Positions 24,134 to 34,048 of a DNA stretch of 64,000 bases are shown piece after piece. The stretch lies in assembly GCA_022072225.1 (NCBI GenBank), contig JAJVIC010000007.1, positions 302,150 to 366,149 on the forward strand, given 5' to 3'. The stretch's first letter is position 1. Each line of letters opens with the position of its first letter. The notes under the pieces were generated by a model. It made no database searches, had not been told where the DNA came from, and saw only the letters and a list, made by a program, of their open reading frames with translations. The translations under genes and the position numbers were made by a program. This DNA is from Bacteroidia bacterium (GTDB lineage: Bacteria > Bacteroidota > Bacteroidia > SXHM01).

Positions 24134-25558
24134 TTAGTTCCAGCCTCCGCCCAATGCTTTATAAATATTCACTTTTGCACGCATCTGTTTCATTTTTATT
24201 TCAATCAGATCTATTTTGGATTCAAGTGCTTCGCGCTGGGTTAACAATACTTCCATATAATCTGCCCGTGCTGATCTGTAAAGATTATTGGAGATGGTTA
24301 CTGATTGATTAAGTATCTCCACTTCCTTTGATTTTGTATCAAAGCTTTTTGCAAAATTATTAATCCCTGAAAGTTGGTTAGCCACTTCAAGGTGTGCATT
24401 TAAAATAGTGCGCTCGTAATTGTAAACCGCCTGTATTTGCTTCGCGTTCGCATTATAATACGTTGCCTTAATCGCATTTCTGTTTACTAACGGAGTTACT
24501 AATTCTCCGGCTAAATTATAAATGAGTGATTGCGGATTAATCAAATGGGCAGGATTAAAAGCGTTCAAACCAACTCCTGCCGTAATTTTAAAGGAAGGAT
24601 AAAAATTAGCCTTAGCAACTTTTATATCCAACTTTGCTGCTGTAAGTTCAAGTTCTGCCTGCCGCACATCGGTCCGCATTTGCAATAGCTGAGAAGGAAT
24701 GCCGGAATAAATGGTGTCGAGCACAATATCAGTAAAAGACAAAGAATTTCGTGGTATGGGCTGTGGAAATCTGCCTGTTAAGAAATTAATCCTGTTTTCT
24801 GTTTCAGTTATTTTTTGCAAAATATCGTATTGAAGATTTTGTGTGTTCAGCAGCTGGGCTTCAAACCTGTTTACCGCTAACTGAGTAACCTTGGCAGCTT
24901 CTTTTTCCTGCTTTATTATTTGGAATGATTTGTTTTGGATTTCTATGTTTTTCTGAATAATGTCCAATTGGTTATCAAGAGTCATCAGTTCATAGTAGGA
25001 GCTTGCAATCTCCGCTACCAGATTAGTAACCATAAAATTTCTTCCTTCAATGCTTGCGAGGTATCGGGTTGTTGCAGCTTTTTTGGCGTTGCGCAATTTT
25101 TTCCAGATGTCAATTTCCCATGAAGCGTATACGCCAAGCCCGAAATCTCCTAAAGGTTCAGGAAATTCTGTTCCGGGTTTAATCTCTATATTATCTTCTA
25201 CTGCCCCGTTTCTTGTGTACCTCCCTGCCTTTTCAAAACCGGCACCTCCACTTAAATTTACAAAGGGAAGGTATTCTCCTTTTCTTGCCTTTATTTCATT
25301 TTTACTGATTTCTATCTCCTGTAATATGATATTCAGTTCCTGATTATTTTTCAAAGCGGTATCAATTAGTGCAGCCAGGTCGGGATCATTAAAATATTCC
25401 TTCCATTTTATTTTTGCTGTATTGCTAGTATCCTGTGATTTATTGTAGCTTACAGGAACAGATTTATTTTCTGTTCGTGTACTCTTCAATGCTGGCACAC
25501 ATCCTCCTAACACTGATATTGCAATGACTGCTATAAATAATTTATTCAATATTCTCAT
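24134..25558 (-). CDS. RND efflux outer-membrane lipoprotein (NodT/OprM type)
   Basis: 474 residues with a lipobox at SVLGGC (Cys20). Two outer-membrane efflux protein repeats of mainly long helices follow, with the typical LAALIDTALKNNQELN near the N-terminus and a glycine-rich C-terminus. It forms the trimeric outer-membrane channel of a tripartite pump. Its start overlaps the 3' end of the inner-membrane pump gene by 17 bases, showing translational coupling. Order adaptor-pump-channel on the minus strand. Confidence 0.9.
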   Translation of the reverse strand: MRILNKLFIAVIAISVLGGCVPALKSTRTENKSVPVSYNKSQDTSNTAKIKWKEYFNDPDLAALIDTALKNNQELNIILQEIEISKNEIKARKGEYLPFVNLSGGAGFEKAGRYTRNGAVEDNIEIKPGTEFPEPLGDFGLGVYASWEIDIWKKLRNAKKAATTRYLASIEGRNFMVTNLVAEIASSYYELMTLDNQLDIIQKNIEIQNKSFQIIKQEKEAAKVTQLAVNRFEAQLLNTQNLQYDILQKITETENRINFLTGRFPQPIPRNSLSFTDIVLDTIYSGIPSQLLQMRTDVRQAELELTAAKLDIKVAKANFYPSFKITAGVGLNAFNPAHLINPQSLIYNLAGELVTPLVNRNAIKATYYNANAKQIQAVYNYERTILNAHLEVANQLSGINNFAKSFDTKSKEVEILNQSVTISNNLYRSARADYMEVLLTQREALESKIDLIEIKMKQMRAKVNIYKALGGGWN

Positions 25559-28500
25559 TTTTGTTTTTTCGAAAATTTTTAAAAGCCTGTTTCCATTTTT
25601 TAAGTAAAGCAGATTGGGAATTGCCTTCTACAAAAGATTCACTCAGCGGATTTTCATCTTCGTCTTTAATGAGTTTTCTGCCTTCAGCCAGTTTCCCGAA
25701 AATATAATACAGCCCCGGCACAATGATTACTCCGAAAATGGTTCCGAACAACATACCACCAAGTGCAGATGAACCAATAGTTCTGTTACCCAAAGCGCCC
25801 GGCCCGGTGGCAACAACCAGAGGAAGCAAACCGGCAATAAACGCAAATGAGGTCATTAAAATTGGGCGGAACCGCACCTTCGAACCTTCAATAGCCGCTT
25901 CAAGAACTGTTGCTCCCTGCTTATGTTTCTGAACAGCGAACTCTACAATAAGAATAGCATTTTTGCCCAGCAGCCCCACTAACATTATTAATCCCATTTG
26001 TGCATAAATGTCATTGGCTAACCCCATCCACTTCAGCAGCAGGAACGAACCGAAAATACCGGGAGGCAACGAAAGAAGCACAGCAAGCGGTATGATGAAA
26101 CTCTCATACTGTCCTGCTAAAACCAGGTACACAAAAATCAAGACCACAATGAAAATGATAATGGCTTCGTTTCCTCTTGCAGCTTCATCGTAAGATAATC
26201 CTTCCCACGCAATACTATAGCCATGTGGCAAGGTCTGATCAGCAACTTCCTGTATGGCTTTAATAGCCTCTCCGCTTGTATAGCTCGGAGCAGGAATACC
26301 TCTGATGGAAGAGGAAGTGTATAAGTTAAACCGAGTAATCTCGTTGGGTCCCTGAGTTTTTTTCATGGTCATGAATGAAGAATAAGGAACCATTTCACCG
26401 TGGTCGTTTTTAATAAATAAATTCAAAATGTCGGTTGGCAGTTTCCTGTATTCGGGCGCTGCCTGTGTATATACTTTAAAGAAGTTACCAAACCTGATGA
26501 AGCCCTGTTCATAAGTGCTGCCTATCAGAATATTCAGGTTTTCCATGGCTTTGCCTATAGATACTCCTTTTTGCATGGCAAGCTCGTTGTCAATCACCAG
26601 TTCGTATTGCGGATAATTCGCAGCAAAAAATGTAAACAACCCTGCCAGCTCTTTTCTTTTTTCGAGCGCCTCCATAAATTCCTTGTTCACCTTGTCAAAT
26701 TCGTGGTAATCCACTGTTTTGTTTTTGTCTAACATGCGCAGCGAAAAACCATCAGAAGAGCCATAGCCGGGCACAGCAGGCGGTTCAAAATATTCAATAA
26801 CAGCACCGAAATCTTTTGTCTTTTCTTCCAACTCCTCAATAATTTCTTTTACTGAATGGTGTCGTTCAGACCAATCTTTGAGGTTAATAACGCAGGTTCC
26901 GGCATTGGAGCCCCGGCCTTCCGTTAATACTTCGTAACCGGCTAATGAGGAAACGGATTGTATTCCATCAATTTCTTCGGCAATTTTCTGCAGGTCACGT
27001 GCAACATCGTTGGTTCTTTCCAATGTAGAACCCGGAGGAGTTTGAATAATTGCATAGATCATTCCCTGGTCTTCATTTGGAATAAAACCGGCAGGAAGGG
27101 TTTCGTTTACTGCATAAGTGCCAAAGGCAAAAACAATTAAGAGCCCATAAGTAACAGCCCTGCGGTCAGCGATATGTCTGAGCAAATTGGTATAGTTGCC
27201 GGTGATTTTTTCAAACCTGTTGTTGAACCAGTTTATAAAAAGTTGAACCGGTGTTTTCTTTTTGGGTTTACCATGTGTATTTTTCAAAATCATTGCGCAT
27301 AAAACAGGGGTGAGCGTAAGCGCTACCACACCCGAAAGCACAATGGAGCTGGCCATTGTAATAGAGAACTGGCGGTAAAATATTCCAACAGGTCCCGACA
27401 TAAATGCCACAGGAATAAACACGGCAGTCATTACCAATGTAATGGCGATAATAGCCCCGCTTATTTCTCCCAATACTTTCTTTACTGAATTGAATGGTGA
27501 TATATTTTCCGCCTCCATTTTTGCATGCACAGCTTCCACTACTACAATAGCATTGTCAACCACAATACCAATAGCTAATACTAGTGCAAACAGTGTTACA
27601 AGATTGATGGTTAAGCCGAACATCTGCATGAATACAAATGCTCCTATCAGCGAAACAGGCACCGCGAGAATTGGAATAAGTGTAGAGCGCCAGTCGCCTA
27701 GAAAAATAAACACTACCAATGCAACCAGGATAAAAGCTTCTATTAATGTATGAAGCACCTTCTCTATGGATGCATTCACAAATTTCGAAACATCATAATT
27801 GATTTCATATTCCATTCCCGCAGGAAAATCTGCTTTCAATTCATCTAATTTCACTTTCACCTCTTCAATCACTTTGCTGGCATTGCTGCCAAAATTTTGT
27901 TTCAAAACAATTGATGCGGAAGGGTAGCCATCCTTGTTGGAATAAATATCAAAAAACTCGCTGCCTAATTCTACTTCCGCTATATCTTTCAGTTTAAGAA
28001 TCTCGCCTTCGGGATTGGCTTTAATGATGATATTTTCGTATTCCTCCGGTTTGTTAAACCGGCCTTTATAGGTCAATACATATTCAAGTGATTGTGCTGT
28101 TTTGCCCGAAGCCTGACCTAATCTGCCCGGTCTGCCGATTACACTTTGTTCATTGATAGCGTCCATCACCTCTTCGGTAGAAATGTTGTATGCTCTCATT
28201 CTGTCGGGCTTTAGCCAGATACGCATGGCGAATTGCCGGCTGCCTAATATTTGAGCGCGTCCCATACCATGTATCCTCTGGAGTTCGGGCAAAATATTAA
28301 CGTTGGCATAATTGTATAAAAACTTTTCATCTGCATTTTTATCAGTACTGTAAAGGTTTACATACATCAGCATACTCGGTTGTATGGGAGTGATAATGAC
28401 TCCCTCGCGTTGAACTAAGGGAGGAAGGTTGTTCATCACCTGGTCAATCCTTGTTTTAACATTTACAACCGCAGCATTGGGATCTGTGCCTGGTTCAAAT

Positions 28501-28778
28501 ACAATTTGAATAGTGGCCTCACCGGCACTGGTTGCGTCTGATATAATGTATTGCATTCCCTGAACACCGTTGATGGCTCTTTCCAAAGGAATGAGAGTAG
28601 TGCTCACCAACACCTCGGCACTGGAGCCCGGGTAGGCGATAAAAACCATAACCCGAGGTGGCGCTATTTCCGGAAACTGCGAGATAGGACGGGTACTGAT
28701 TGCCAGTAATCCCACGAACATAATTGCAAGGGATATTGCTATAGCAAGTACCGGCCGTTGAATAAATTTATTAAACAT
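25542..28778 (-). CDS. RND multidrug efflux permease, HAE1/AcrB type
   Basis: 1078 residues, the usual HAE1 length. It starts NKFIQRPVLAIAISLAIMFVG, the standard first helix, with twelve transmembrane helices in two halves and large periplasmic loops at about 35-330 and 560-870. The proton-relay helix 4 reads GIVVDNAIVVVEA: the first Asp is kept and the second, Asp in AcrB, is Asn. The lysine of helix 10 is present in GLLGKNAILIVEFA. Proton-driven export of hydrophobic drugs or bile-like compounds is expected, but the substrate cannot be told. It is coupled to the adaptor 24 bases upstream and to the channel downstream. Confidence 0.92.
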   Translation of the reverse strand: MFNKFIQRPVLAIAISLAIMFVGLLAISTRPISQFPEIAPPRVMVFIAYPGSSAEVLVSTTLIPLERAINGVQGMQYIISDATSAGEATIQIVFEPGTDPNAAVVNVKTRIDQVMNNLPPLVQREGVIITPIQPSMLMYVNLYSTDKNADEKFLYNYANVNILPELQRIHGMGRAQILGSRQFAMRIWLKPDRMRAYNISTEEVMDAINEQSVIGRPGRLGQASGKTAQSLEYVLTYKGRFNKPEEYENIIIKANPEGEILKLKDIAEVELGSEFFDIYSNKDGYPSASIVLKQNFGSNASKVIEEVKVKLDELKADFPAGMEYEINYDVSKFVNASIEKVLHTLIEAFILVALVVFIFLGDWRSTLIPILAVPVSLIGAFVFMQMFGLTINLVTLFALVLAIGIVVDNAIVVVEAVHAKMEAENISPFNSVKKVLGEISGAIIAITLVMTAVFIPVAFMSGPVGIFYRQFSITMASSIVLSGVVALTLTPVLCAMILKNTHGKPKKKTPVQLFINWFNNRFEKITGNYTNLLRHIADRRAVTYGLLIVFAFGTYAVNETLPAGFIPNEDQGMIYAIIQTPPGSTLERTNDVARDLQKIAEEIDGIQSVSSLAGYEVLTEGRGSNAGTCVINLKDWSERHHSVKEIIEELEEKTKDFGAVIEYFEPPAVPGYGSSDGFSLRMLDKNKTVDYHEFDKVNKEFMEALEKRKELAGLFTFFAANYPQYELVIDNELAMQKGVSIGKAMENLNILIGSTYEQGFIRFGNFFKVYTQAAPEYRKLPTDILNLFIKNDHGEMVPYSSFMTMKKTQGPNEITRFNLYTSSSIRGIPAPSYTSGEAIKAIQEVADQTLPHGYSIAWEGLSYDEAARGNEAIIIFIVVLIFVYLVLAGQYESFIIPLAVLLSLPPGIFGSFLLLKWMGLANDIYAQMGLIMLVGLLGKNAILIVEFAVQKHKQGATVLEAAIEGSKVRFRPILMTSFAFIAGLLPLVVATGPGALGNRTIGSSALGGMLFGTIFGVIIVPGLYYIFGKLAEGRKLIKDEDENPLSESFVEGNSQSALLKKWKQAFKNFRKNKNENIE

Positions 28779-28802
28779 TTTTTTGCTTTTTATATGTTTA
28801 GG

Positions 28803-29891
28803 TTATTCTGCGTGCAATTCATTCAAATCTGACAATACGCTTTGAAGAGGAACAAAATCATACTGTATCTCCTGATCATTTTTAACCTTGCGTAAACCTT
28901 CAAGAAGAATTTTATCGGTTGGGGCAAGACCGTCAGCAATAACATATAAATGCTCTGCTTCTGTGCCAACGGTAATCTGTCTTGATCTGACAATATTTTT
29001 ATCATCAACAACAAAAACATATTTCTTGTCAAGAATTTCGAACGTTGCTTTTTGCGGAATAATGACTGCATTTTTATAATGAACAGGCATCAGCACATTT
29101 CCTGTTTCACCGTGCCTTAATATTCCTTTCGGATTAGGAAATGTTGCCCTGAACGCAATGTTGCCGGTTTCATTATTAAAATCGGCTTCAATGGTTTCTA
29201 CTATTCCTTCCTGATCAAACAGCTTGTTATTTGCCATTTGTAAATGCACATGTTCCTTCTTGTCTTTTGCTTTAGTGATATAATCTAAATATTCAGCTTC
29301 GGGAACATTGAAATAAACCCACATTTTGCTGTTGTCAGAAAGTGTTGTAAGCAGTTCGCCTTCGTCTATCAGGCTTCCTAACCGCACATCATTAAACCGA
29401 CCCATTATACCATCAAACGGAGCTTTTATATCTGTAAAACCTAAATGTGCCTGCGCTAATGAAAGCTCGGCTTTTGCCTTACTCAAGCGAGCTTCTGAAA
29501 GAGCAAGTTCTTTCTTAGATACAATATTGCTATCAGCAAGGCTCTTGGTGTTTTGATATTCAATTTCTGCAAAATTCGCTTCGGCCTGCGCTTTGTTCAT
29601 TTCTGCATTATAGATCAAAGGCATCAACTGAAACATAAGTTGTCCTTTCTTTACATGCTGCCCTTCATCAACATGAATTTCCTGCAAATAACCTCTTTCC
29701 TGTGAGCGTAATTCAATGTGACTTATGGAACGAACCTGAGCTACATACTCGTGAAAAAAAGAAGTGTCTTTTCGTATGGGGCTGGTAACTAAAAATTTAC
29801 CATGCTCTTCTTTTTCATGTTTTTCGTGTGTACAGCTTGAATAAAGAAATACAGTGGCTGCGCTCAGGAGAATTATTATTCTCTTCATCAT
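28803..29891 (-). CDS. RND efflux periplasmic adaptor lipoprotein (AcrA/MexA type)
   Basis: 362 residues. A lipobox at FLYSSC (Cys20) and a His/Glu-rich stretch (HEKHEKEEHGK) precede the first lipoyl half (about 60-95, SQERGYLQEIHVDEGQHVKKG). A helical hairpin (about 95-150), the second lipoyl half (FTDIKAPFDGIMGRFNDVRLG) and beta-barrel and membrane-proximal domains follow. It bridges the RND pump and the outer-membrane channel. First gene of the three-gene pump operon. The small secreted protein at 30025-30384 lies upstream on the same strand and may share its promoter. Confidence 0.92.
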   Translation of the reverse strand: MMKRIIILLSAATVFLYSSCTHEKHEKEEHGKFLVTSPIRKDTSFFHEYVAQVRSISHIELRSQERGYLQEIHVDEGQHVKKGQLMFQLMPLIYNAEMNKAQAEANFAEIEYQNTKSLADSNIVSKKELALSEARLSKAKAELSLAQAHLGFTDIKAPFDGIMGRFNDVRLGSLIDEGELLTTLSDNSKMWVYFNVPEAEYLDYITKAKDKKEHVHLQMANNKLFDQEGIVETIEADFNNETGNIAFRATFPNPKGILRHGETGNVLMPVHYKNAVIIPQKATFEILDKKYVFVVDDKNIVRSRQITVGTEAEHLYVIADGLAPTDKILLEGLRKVKNDQEIQYDFVPLQSVLSDLNELHAE

Positions 29892-30024
29892 ACTAGTTGT
29901 TTTGAAATTTATTGATTAAGAAACCTGCACTTATTTCCCGAACGCTAATCAGCGGAAAGAAATAATACAGAACGCTGCCGAAAAAGCAGCAAAAGAAAAT
30001 GACGGGCACAGGAAGCCCGCTGAC

Positions 30025-30384
30025 TTAACAGTCTAACTTAAGAGAATGAAAAAGCAGGAAAAGCTTTTCACTATTCTGCAATGCAGCAGAACGTGACTTG
30101 GAGAAATTATTATTTGAAATCCCGAGACAAAAATCATGGGATGACAAAGCGTTGTAATCGCTAAAAATGTTATCATCATCAGTATCATCTGAATCATTGT
30201 CAACTACTTCCTCCTGCTCGCAGAAAAATATTTTTTCTGAAGCTTTACTGCTTTCATCGGGAGATTGAACAACCTGCGCTTGAGTTAAAGATTCTTTCAG
30301 AAAATACTGTGCATTTTCTCTTGCCAACGGAGAGGCAAAAAACAAGGCAAGCAGTAAGAAAATAAATCTTGAAAACAATTTCAT
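30025..30384 (-). CDS. Small secreted acidic protein upstream of the efflux operon
   Basis: The open frame is 195 codons, but ATG 30384 starts a convincing signal peptide (MKLFSRFIFLLLALFFASPLA) and lies just downstream of a good promoter. I therefore take 119 residues. The mature part has an acidic run (VVDNDSDDTDDDN) and two cysteines (FFCEQEE, HDFCLG). I recognise no family. The tandem position before the RND adaptor, 133 bases away, suggests a shared transcript; a metal-binding or sensing role would be speculation. Confidence 0.55.
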   Translation of the reverse strand: MKLFSRFIFLLLALFFASPLARENAQYFLKESLTQAQVVQSPDESSKASEKIFFCEQEEVVDNDSDDTDDDNIFSDYNALSSHDFCLGISNNNFSKSRSAALQNSEKLFLLFHSLKLDC

Positions 30385-30414
30385 CAGAAGATGCGATGAT
30401 TTAGAAATGCGGGG

Positions 30415-30448
30415 CAAATGTAATGAGTCTGTGTGTGCATAAATCAAA
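30415..30448 (-). promoter_or_regulatory. Promoter of the small acidic protein and probably the efflux operon
   Basis: On the minus strand, TTTG (30448-30445) is followed after 22 bases by a perfect -7 box TACATTTG (30422-30415). Transcription would start near 30408, about 24 bases before ATG 30384. Confidence 0.6.
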
Positions 30449-30663
30449 AAAAGTGTTAACGATATGTTATTCAAACGCTGTTTTGCAGGATTAAGCCTTA
30501 ACTTCGTTGCTGATTTAAAAAGTTTAATCACGGTGTGATAGAGGTTGGTCTTAATAAGTTCAGATTTATAAGATAATTTCAGAACTTTGAAGCAAGTAAA
30601 ATAAAACTGCATTGATTAGCGTTTAAAGAAACAGGGATAAATCATTGCAAAGAATATATTAAA

Positions 30664-32163
30664 GTGAAAAACAGAATATTAATACTCCTGCTGCTTAACA
30701 TGATGTTGGCGGGTAAGGTTGGCGCACAAATAAAAAACACAATAGTAAGTGTAGAAGATAATCAGGATGTGTGTTCTGACGATCCGATTATTGCCATGCT
30801 TGACAGCCTTTGCACACTTGAATTTTTTAAAAGTTCATCGTTCACTACCGATACCGGATTACTGAATGTTTACAATTTCCCTTCAGATTCGGTTCCGGTT
30901 TATGACGATTTTATTTACGAGTATCGTCTTGGTAAATTAGATGCACTTTCGCCTTTCGACCTTGATTATAATCAGCACGTAAAAAACTACATACATGCTT
31001 ACACCGTGCAGAAGCGCCAGAAAGTAGCACAGTTGCTCGGACTGGCACAACATTATTTCCCCTTGTTTGAAGAAACACTGGATAAGTACGATTTGCCTTT
31101 GGAACTGAAATATCTTGCAATTATTGAATCGGCACTCAACCCGGTTGCCAAATCAAAATCGGGAGCAATGGGACTTTGGCAATTTATTTACAGCACCGGA
31201 AAAATGTATAACCTGAAAGTAAACTCGTATGTTGACGAACGTTGCGACCCTTATCTTTCAACCGTTGCAGCCTGCGAATATTTAAAATCACTTTACGGAA
31301 TGTTTGGCGACTGGCAGCTGGTGCTTGCCGCATACAATGGTGGTCCCGGAACGCTGAACAAAGCCATGAGACGTTCGGGTAAAAAAACATATTGGGAGTT
31401 GCGCCCTTATTTGCCTGTTGAAACACAAGGATATGTTCCTGCTTTTATTGCCGCCACTTATACCATGAACTATGCATCGGAACATAATATTTATCCGCTT
31501 TCGCCCCGCATTTTTCATTACCAGGTTGATACGCTGCACGTTAAAAACAAACTCACCTTTGCAAGTCTTTCAAAGGTGCTTGATATTTCAGTTGAAGATT
31601 TGGAGTACCTGAATCCTTGTTACCGCAGACAGTTTATTCCCGCAACGGAAGAGTTCAATACCTTGGTTTTACCCAAACAAAAAGTAGGTCTCTTTTTGGC
31701 CAACGAAACCGATTTGTATAATATGAATCAAGAGTTTTCGGCACCCGCTGTTGCAGCCGTTGAAAAAATTTCGGCACCGGGCGAACAGAAAAAGCATACC
31801 ATTAAAAGCGGTGAAACGCTGAGCAGCATTGCATCCAAATATCGCTGCTCGGTAAGTGATTTAAAAGACTGGAATAAACTGAAAGGTAATACCATTCACC
31901 CGGGCGACAAACTGATTGTGTACACTGCTGCAAGTACAAAACCCAAAACCGAAGTTGCCGCTGAACAAAAACCCAAAACAGAAACCGTACAGCCTGAGAA
32001 AACAACTGCGGGCGAAAATAAATTTCACATTGTTCAGAAGGGTGACACACTATGGAAAATTGCCAATGAAAACGGCATTACCATTTCGGAGCTAAAGCGC
32101 CTTAACAACATATCCAATGACAACCATCCGCTGAAGATAGGCGCGAAGATTAAAGTGGGGTAG
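30664..32163 (+). CDS. Membrane-bound lytic murein transglycosylase D-like protein with two LysM domains
   Basis: 499 residues from a GTG start. A signal peptide (about 1-20) precedes an SLT (goose-lysozyme-like) domain at about 130-260. The catalytic Glu lies in YLAIIESALNPVAKSKSGAMGLWQF-type sequence, and AAYNGGPG is also present. Two LysM peptidoglycan-binding domains sit at about 377-420 (HTIKSGETLSSIASKYRC) and 452-497 (HIVQKGDTLWKIANENG), with a Thr/Lys/Pro linker between them. It cleaves peptidoglycan glycan strands, releasing anhydro-muropeptides, in the periplasm. Order and domain set match MltD of Bacteroidota. Confidence 0.9.
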   Translation: MKNRILILLLLNMMLAGKVGAQIKNTIVSVEDNQDVCSDDPIIAMLDSLCTLEFFKSSSFTTDTGLLNVYNFPSDSVPVYDDFIYEYRLGKLDALSPFDLDYNQHVKNYIHAYTVQKRQKVAQLLGLAQHYFPLFEETLDKYDLPLELKYLAIIESALNPVAKSKSGAMGLWQFIYSTGKMYNLKVNSYVDERCDPYLSTVAACEYLKSLYGMFGDWQLVLAAYNGGPGTLNKAMRRSGKKTYWELRPYLPVETQGYVPAFIAATYTMNYASEHNIYPLSPRIFHYQVDTLHVKNKLTFASLSKVLDISVEDLEYLNPCYRRQFIPATEEFNTLVLPKQKVGLFLANETDLYNMNQEFSAPAVAAVEKISAPGEQKKHTIKSGETLSSIASKYRCSVSDLKDWNKLKGNTIHPGDKLIVYTAASTKPKTEVAAEQKPKTETVQPEKTTAGENKFHIVQKGDTLWKIANENGITISELKRLNNISNDNHPLKIGAKIKVG

Positions 32164-32165
32164 AC

Positions 32166-32245
32166 ACCTCATCCGCCCTTCGGGCACCTTCTCCTTCAGG
32201 AGAAGGAAAGTAAAAAAACCCTCTCCGTTTCCAGAGAAGGTGCAA
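32166..32245. repeat. Family D repeats, two hairpins in tandem
   Basis: CCTTCTCCTTCAGGAGAAGG and CCCTCTCCGTTTCCAGAGAAGG are two short hairpins between convergent genes. They begin just after the MltD-like stop and may terminate both transcripts. Confidence 0.6.
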
Positions 32246-32281
32246 AGCAATAAAGCCGTTTTAAAAAAGGGGAAGCGAGAA

Positions 32282-32542
32282 TTATCTTTCTCTGTTGTCT
32301 TCTTTCGGGCGGGCTTCGTTTACACGAAGCGGACGGCCCATCACTTCTTTTCCGTTGAGGGCATCAATAGCTGCTTTTCCGGCAGCATCGTTATCCATTT
32401 CAACAAAACCGAAGCCTTTTGAGCGGCCTGAATACTTGTCGCTGATTACTTTGGCAGATGTTACATTGCCAAATTCAGAGAATGTGTTTTTCAGGTCGTC
32501 ATCTTTCATTTGGAAAGAAAGGTTACCTACGTAGATGGTCAT
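32282..32542 (-). CDS. RRM-domain RNA-binding protein
   Basis: ATG 32542 begins right at the RNA recognition motif (MTIYVGNLSF), so the 17 extra residues of the longer frame are probably not translated. 86 residues: one RRM with RNP2 IYVGNLSF (3-10) and RNP1 KGFGFVEM (about 42-49), then a short arginine-rich tail (RPLRVNEARPKEDNRER). Such single-RRM proteins bind single-stranded RNA and are often cold- or stress-induced in Bacteroidota and cyanobacteria. Confidence 0.92.
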   Translation of the reverse strand: MTIYVGNLSFQMKDDDLKNTFSEFGNVTSAKVISDKYSGRSKGFGFVEMDNDAAGKAAIDALNGKEVMGRPLRVNEARPKEDNRER

Positions 32543-32631
32543 ATAATTGTATTTAATTAATGGGCGAAAGGTAAATGTTTTAATTAAATGCAAAACATGG
32601 GTGGGAAATTATTTTTCGTGTGATAGTATTT

Positions 32632-33453
32632 TTAGTAGTAAACGATAACTCTCTCTTCAATCGTGCTAATTGCCTCATTATAATTTGCTGTGCTTTTCTT
32701 TAGCCAATTGCCTTGAGCATCATATTCGTATTTATAGATGATATGGTCAGGCATTGAAGCCAACCAGTTTGAAGTAAATTCTATTACATTATCATGCTCG
32801 TCATACTTTTCTAATTGCCTGAATGGTTCAACTCTGTCCTGAGGTAATTCATTCGTTTCAATTCTGCGCCCCTTATCATCGTATTTATAGGTAAATATAA
32901 CAAGGCCATCCGCCTGTTTAAAATCATTTGCTGTTTCGATCAGGTACCCATTTTTATCATACTTATAGGTAGTACTAAATGCGAGTTCATCATTTGGTTT
33001 ACTTCTTCCTGATGCAATTTTATTTCCATTGTTATCATACCTGTAACCAATGCGATCACCCAAGCTACCATCCGCTTTATATTTAATTTCAGCTACATTA
33101 TTTCCCGCAGAATCATAAAGATAAACAGTTTTACCTGCGGGTTTGCCGTCAGGCCATGTTACTATGCTTTCTTTCAGCTTGCTATTTGAATCTCGTTTAT
33201 ATTCTGTTTTATAAAAGAGTTTGCCATCTTCTTTAAAATCCAGTCGTTCAACACTGTTTCCGTTTTCATCAAAATCAATTGACCATGATTGTGCCGATTG
33301 CCATTTGCCGGTTTCTGTATTAAGGTAAGTACTGGTGTGTTTAACAGATTTAACCTTGCCTTTAAGTTTATTAGCAAGCCAGTCATTTTGTTGCTTTTGC
33401 CCGAAAGCAGCAAAACAACAAAACAGGAAAATGATGATAAGGTTAGATTTCAT
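32632..33453 (-). CDS. Secreted YD-repeat (RHS-like) protein
   Basis: ATG 33453 gives a signal peptide (MKSNLIIIFLFCCFAAFGQ) and 273 residues. The mature part is almost wholly repeats of about 20-25 residues with YD-type cores (YDSAGNNVAEIKYKADG, YDNNGNKIASG, YDKNGYLIETAN, YDDKGRRIETNE, YDEHDNVIEFTS, YDAQGNWLKKS). It is short and lacks an RHS core or toxin C-terminus, so it is a beta-repeat surface or periplasmic protein rather than a polymorphic toxin. Confidence 0.8.
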   Translation of the reverse strand: MKSNLIIIFLFCCFAAFGQKQQNDWLANKLKGKVKSVKHTSTYLNTETGKWQSAQSWSIDFDENGNSVERLDFKEDGKLFYKTEYKRDSNSKLKESIVTWPDGKPAGKTVYLYDSAGNNVAEIKYKADGSLGDRIGYRYDNNGNKIASGRSKPNDELAFSTTYKYDKNGYLIETANDFKQADGLVIFTYKYDDKGRRIETNELPQDRVEPFRQLEKYDEHDNVIEFTSNWLASMPDHIIYKYEYDAQGNWLKKSTANYNEAISTIEERVIVYY

Positions 33454-33631
33454 GGGCTTTAGTTTTTTATGTGAAACTAATGAAGAGGTCACACTAGACT
33501 AAATGCAGAATATTCAAAAAGTAACGTTATTGCTGATTCCCCACAAAAAGAAACAAAATCCCCCACAAAACCAAAATTATTTTCCTATAACCATTTCATT
33601 TTCACCTGCGTTTAAGCCAGCGCTTAATTTT

Positions 33632-33644
33632 CAGACACCCCCCT
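33632..33644 (+). promoter_or_regulatory. Shared motif CAGACACCCCCCT, copy 1
   Basis: A 13-base identical motif occurs here, 14 bases before ATG 33658, and again at 34049-34061, 50 bases before ATG 34111. Being upstream of two consecutive plus-strand genes it looks like a regulatory element; its binder is unknown. Confidence 0.4.
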
Positions 33645-33657
33645 TTTGCATAGCATC

Positions 33658-34008
33658 ATGTATCAGGACCAGTTGAATGAAGACATACGCAAAACCTATA
33701 ACGGTGCGCTCGGACAGCTAAAAAGTGTAGAAAAAATGCTGGACGGTAAGCGTTGCCCTTTTGTAGTTTCCAATGTTTTAAAGGCTGTATTCACCAATGT
33801 CAGGTATATCATTTATGAACAATTGCCCCAGCTGCAAAAATCGGAGATACGGCAAAAAATACGATACCTTTTGGCTCATCAATCGGTTACTGCTCGTGAA
33901 CGCAAAGAACTTGAAAACACAGAAGAAAGTCTTGATGAGCTGAAGCCCGATGAGCTTGCTAAACTATGGCATCGTTTGCAGGCAATGGAACGCCAACAAA
34001 AGGCATAA
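33658..34008 (+). CDS. Small hypothetical helical protein
   Basis: ATG 33658 is preferred over the TTG at 33646, giving 116 residues. It is lysine/glutamate-rich and mostly helical (KTYNGALGQLKSVEKMLDG, RARERKELE-type stretch), with no signal peptide or known motif. A pairing with the 34111 gene is suggested by shared strand and the shared upstream 13-mer. Function unknown. Confidence 0.5.
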   Translation: MYQDQLNEDIRKTYNGALGQLKSVEKMLDGKRCPFVVSNVLKAVFTNVRYIIYEQLPQLQKSEIRQKIRYLLAHQSVTARERKELENTEESLDELKPDELAKLWHRLQAMERQQKA

Positions 34009-34048
34009 ACCGGCACATTGTTAATTTCTTTTTGCTTCCCTTTTTTGG

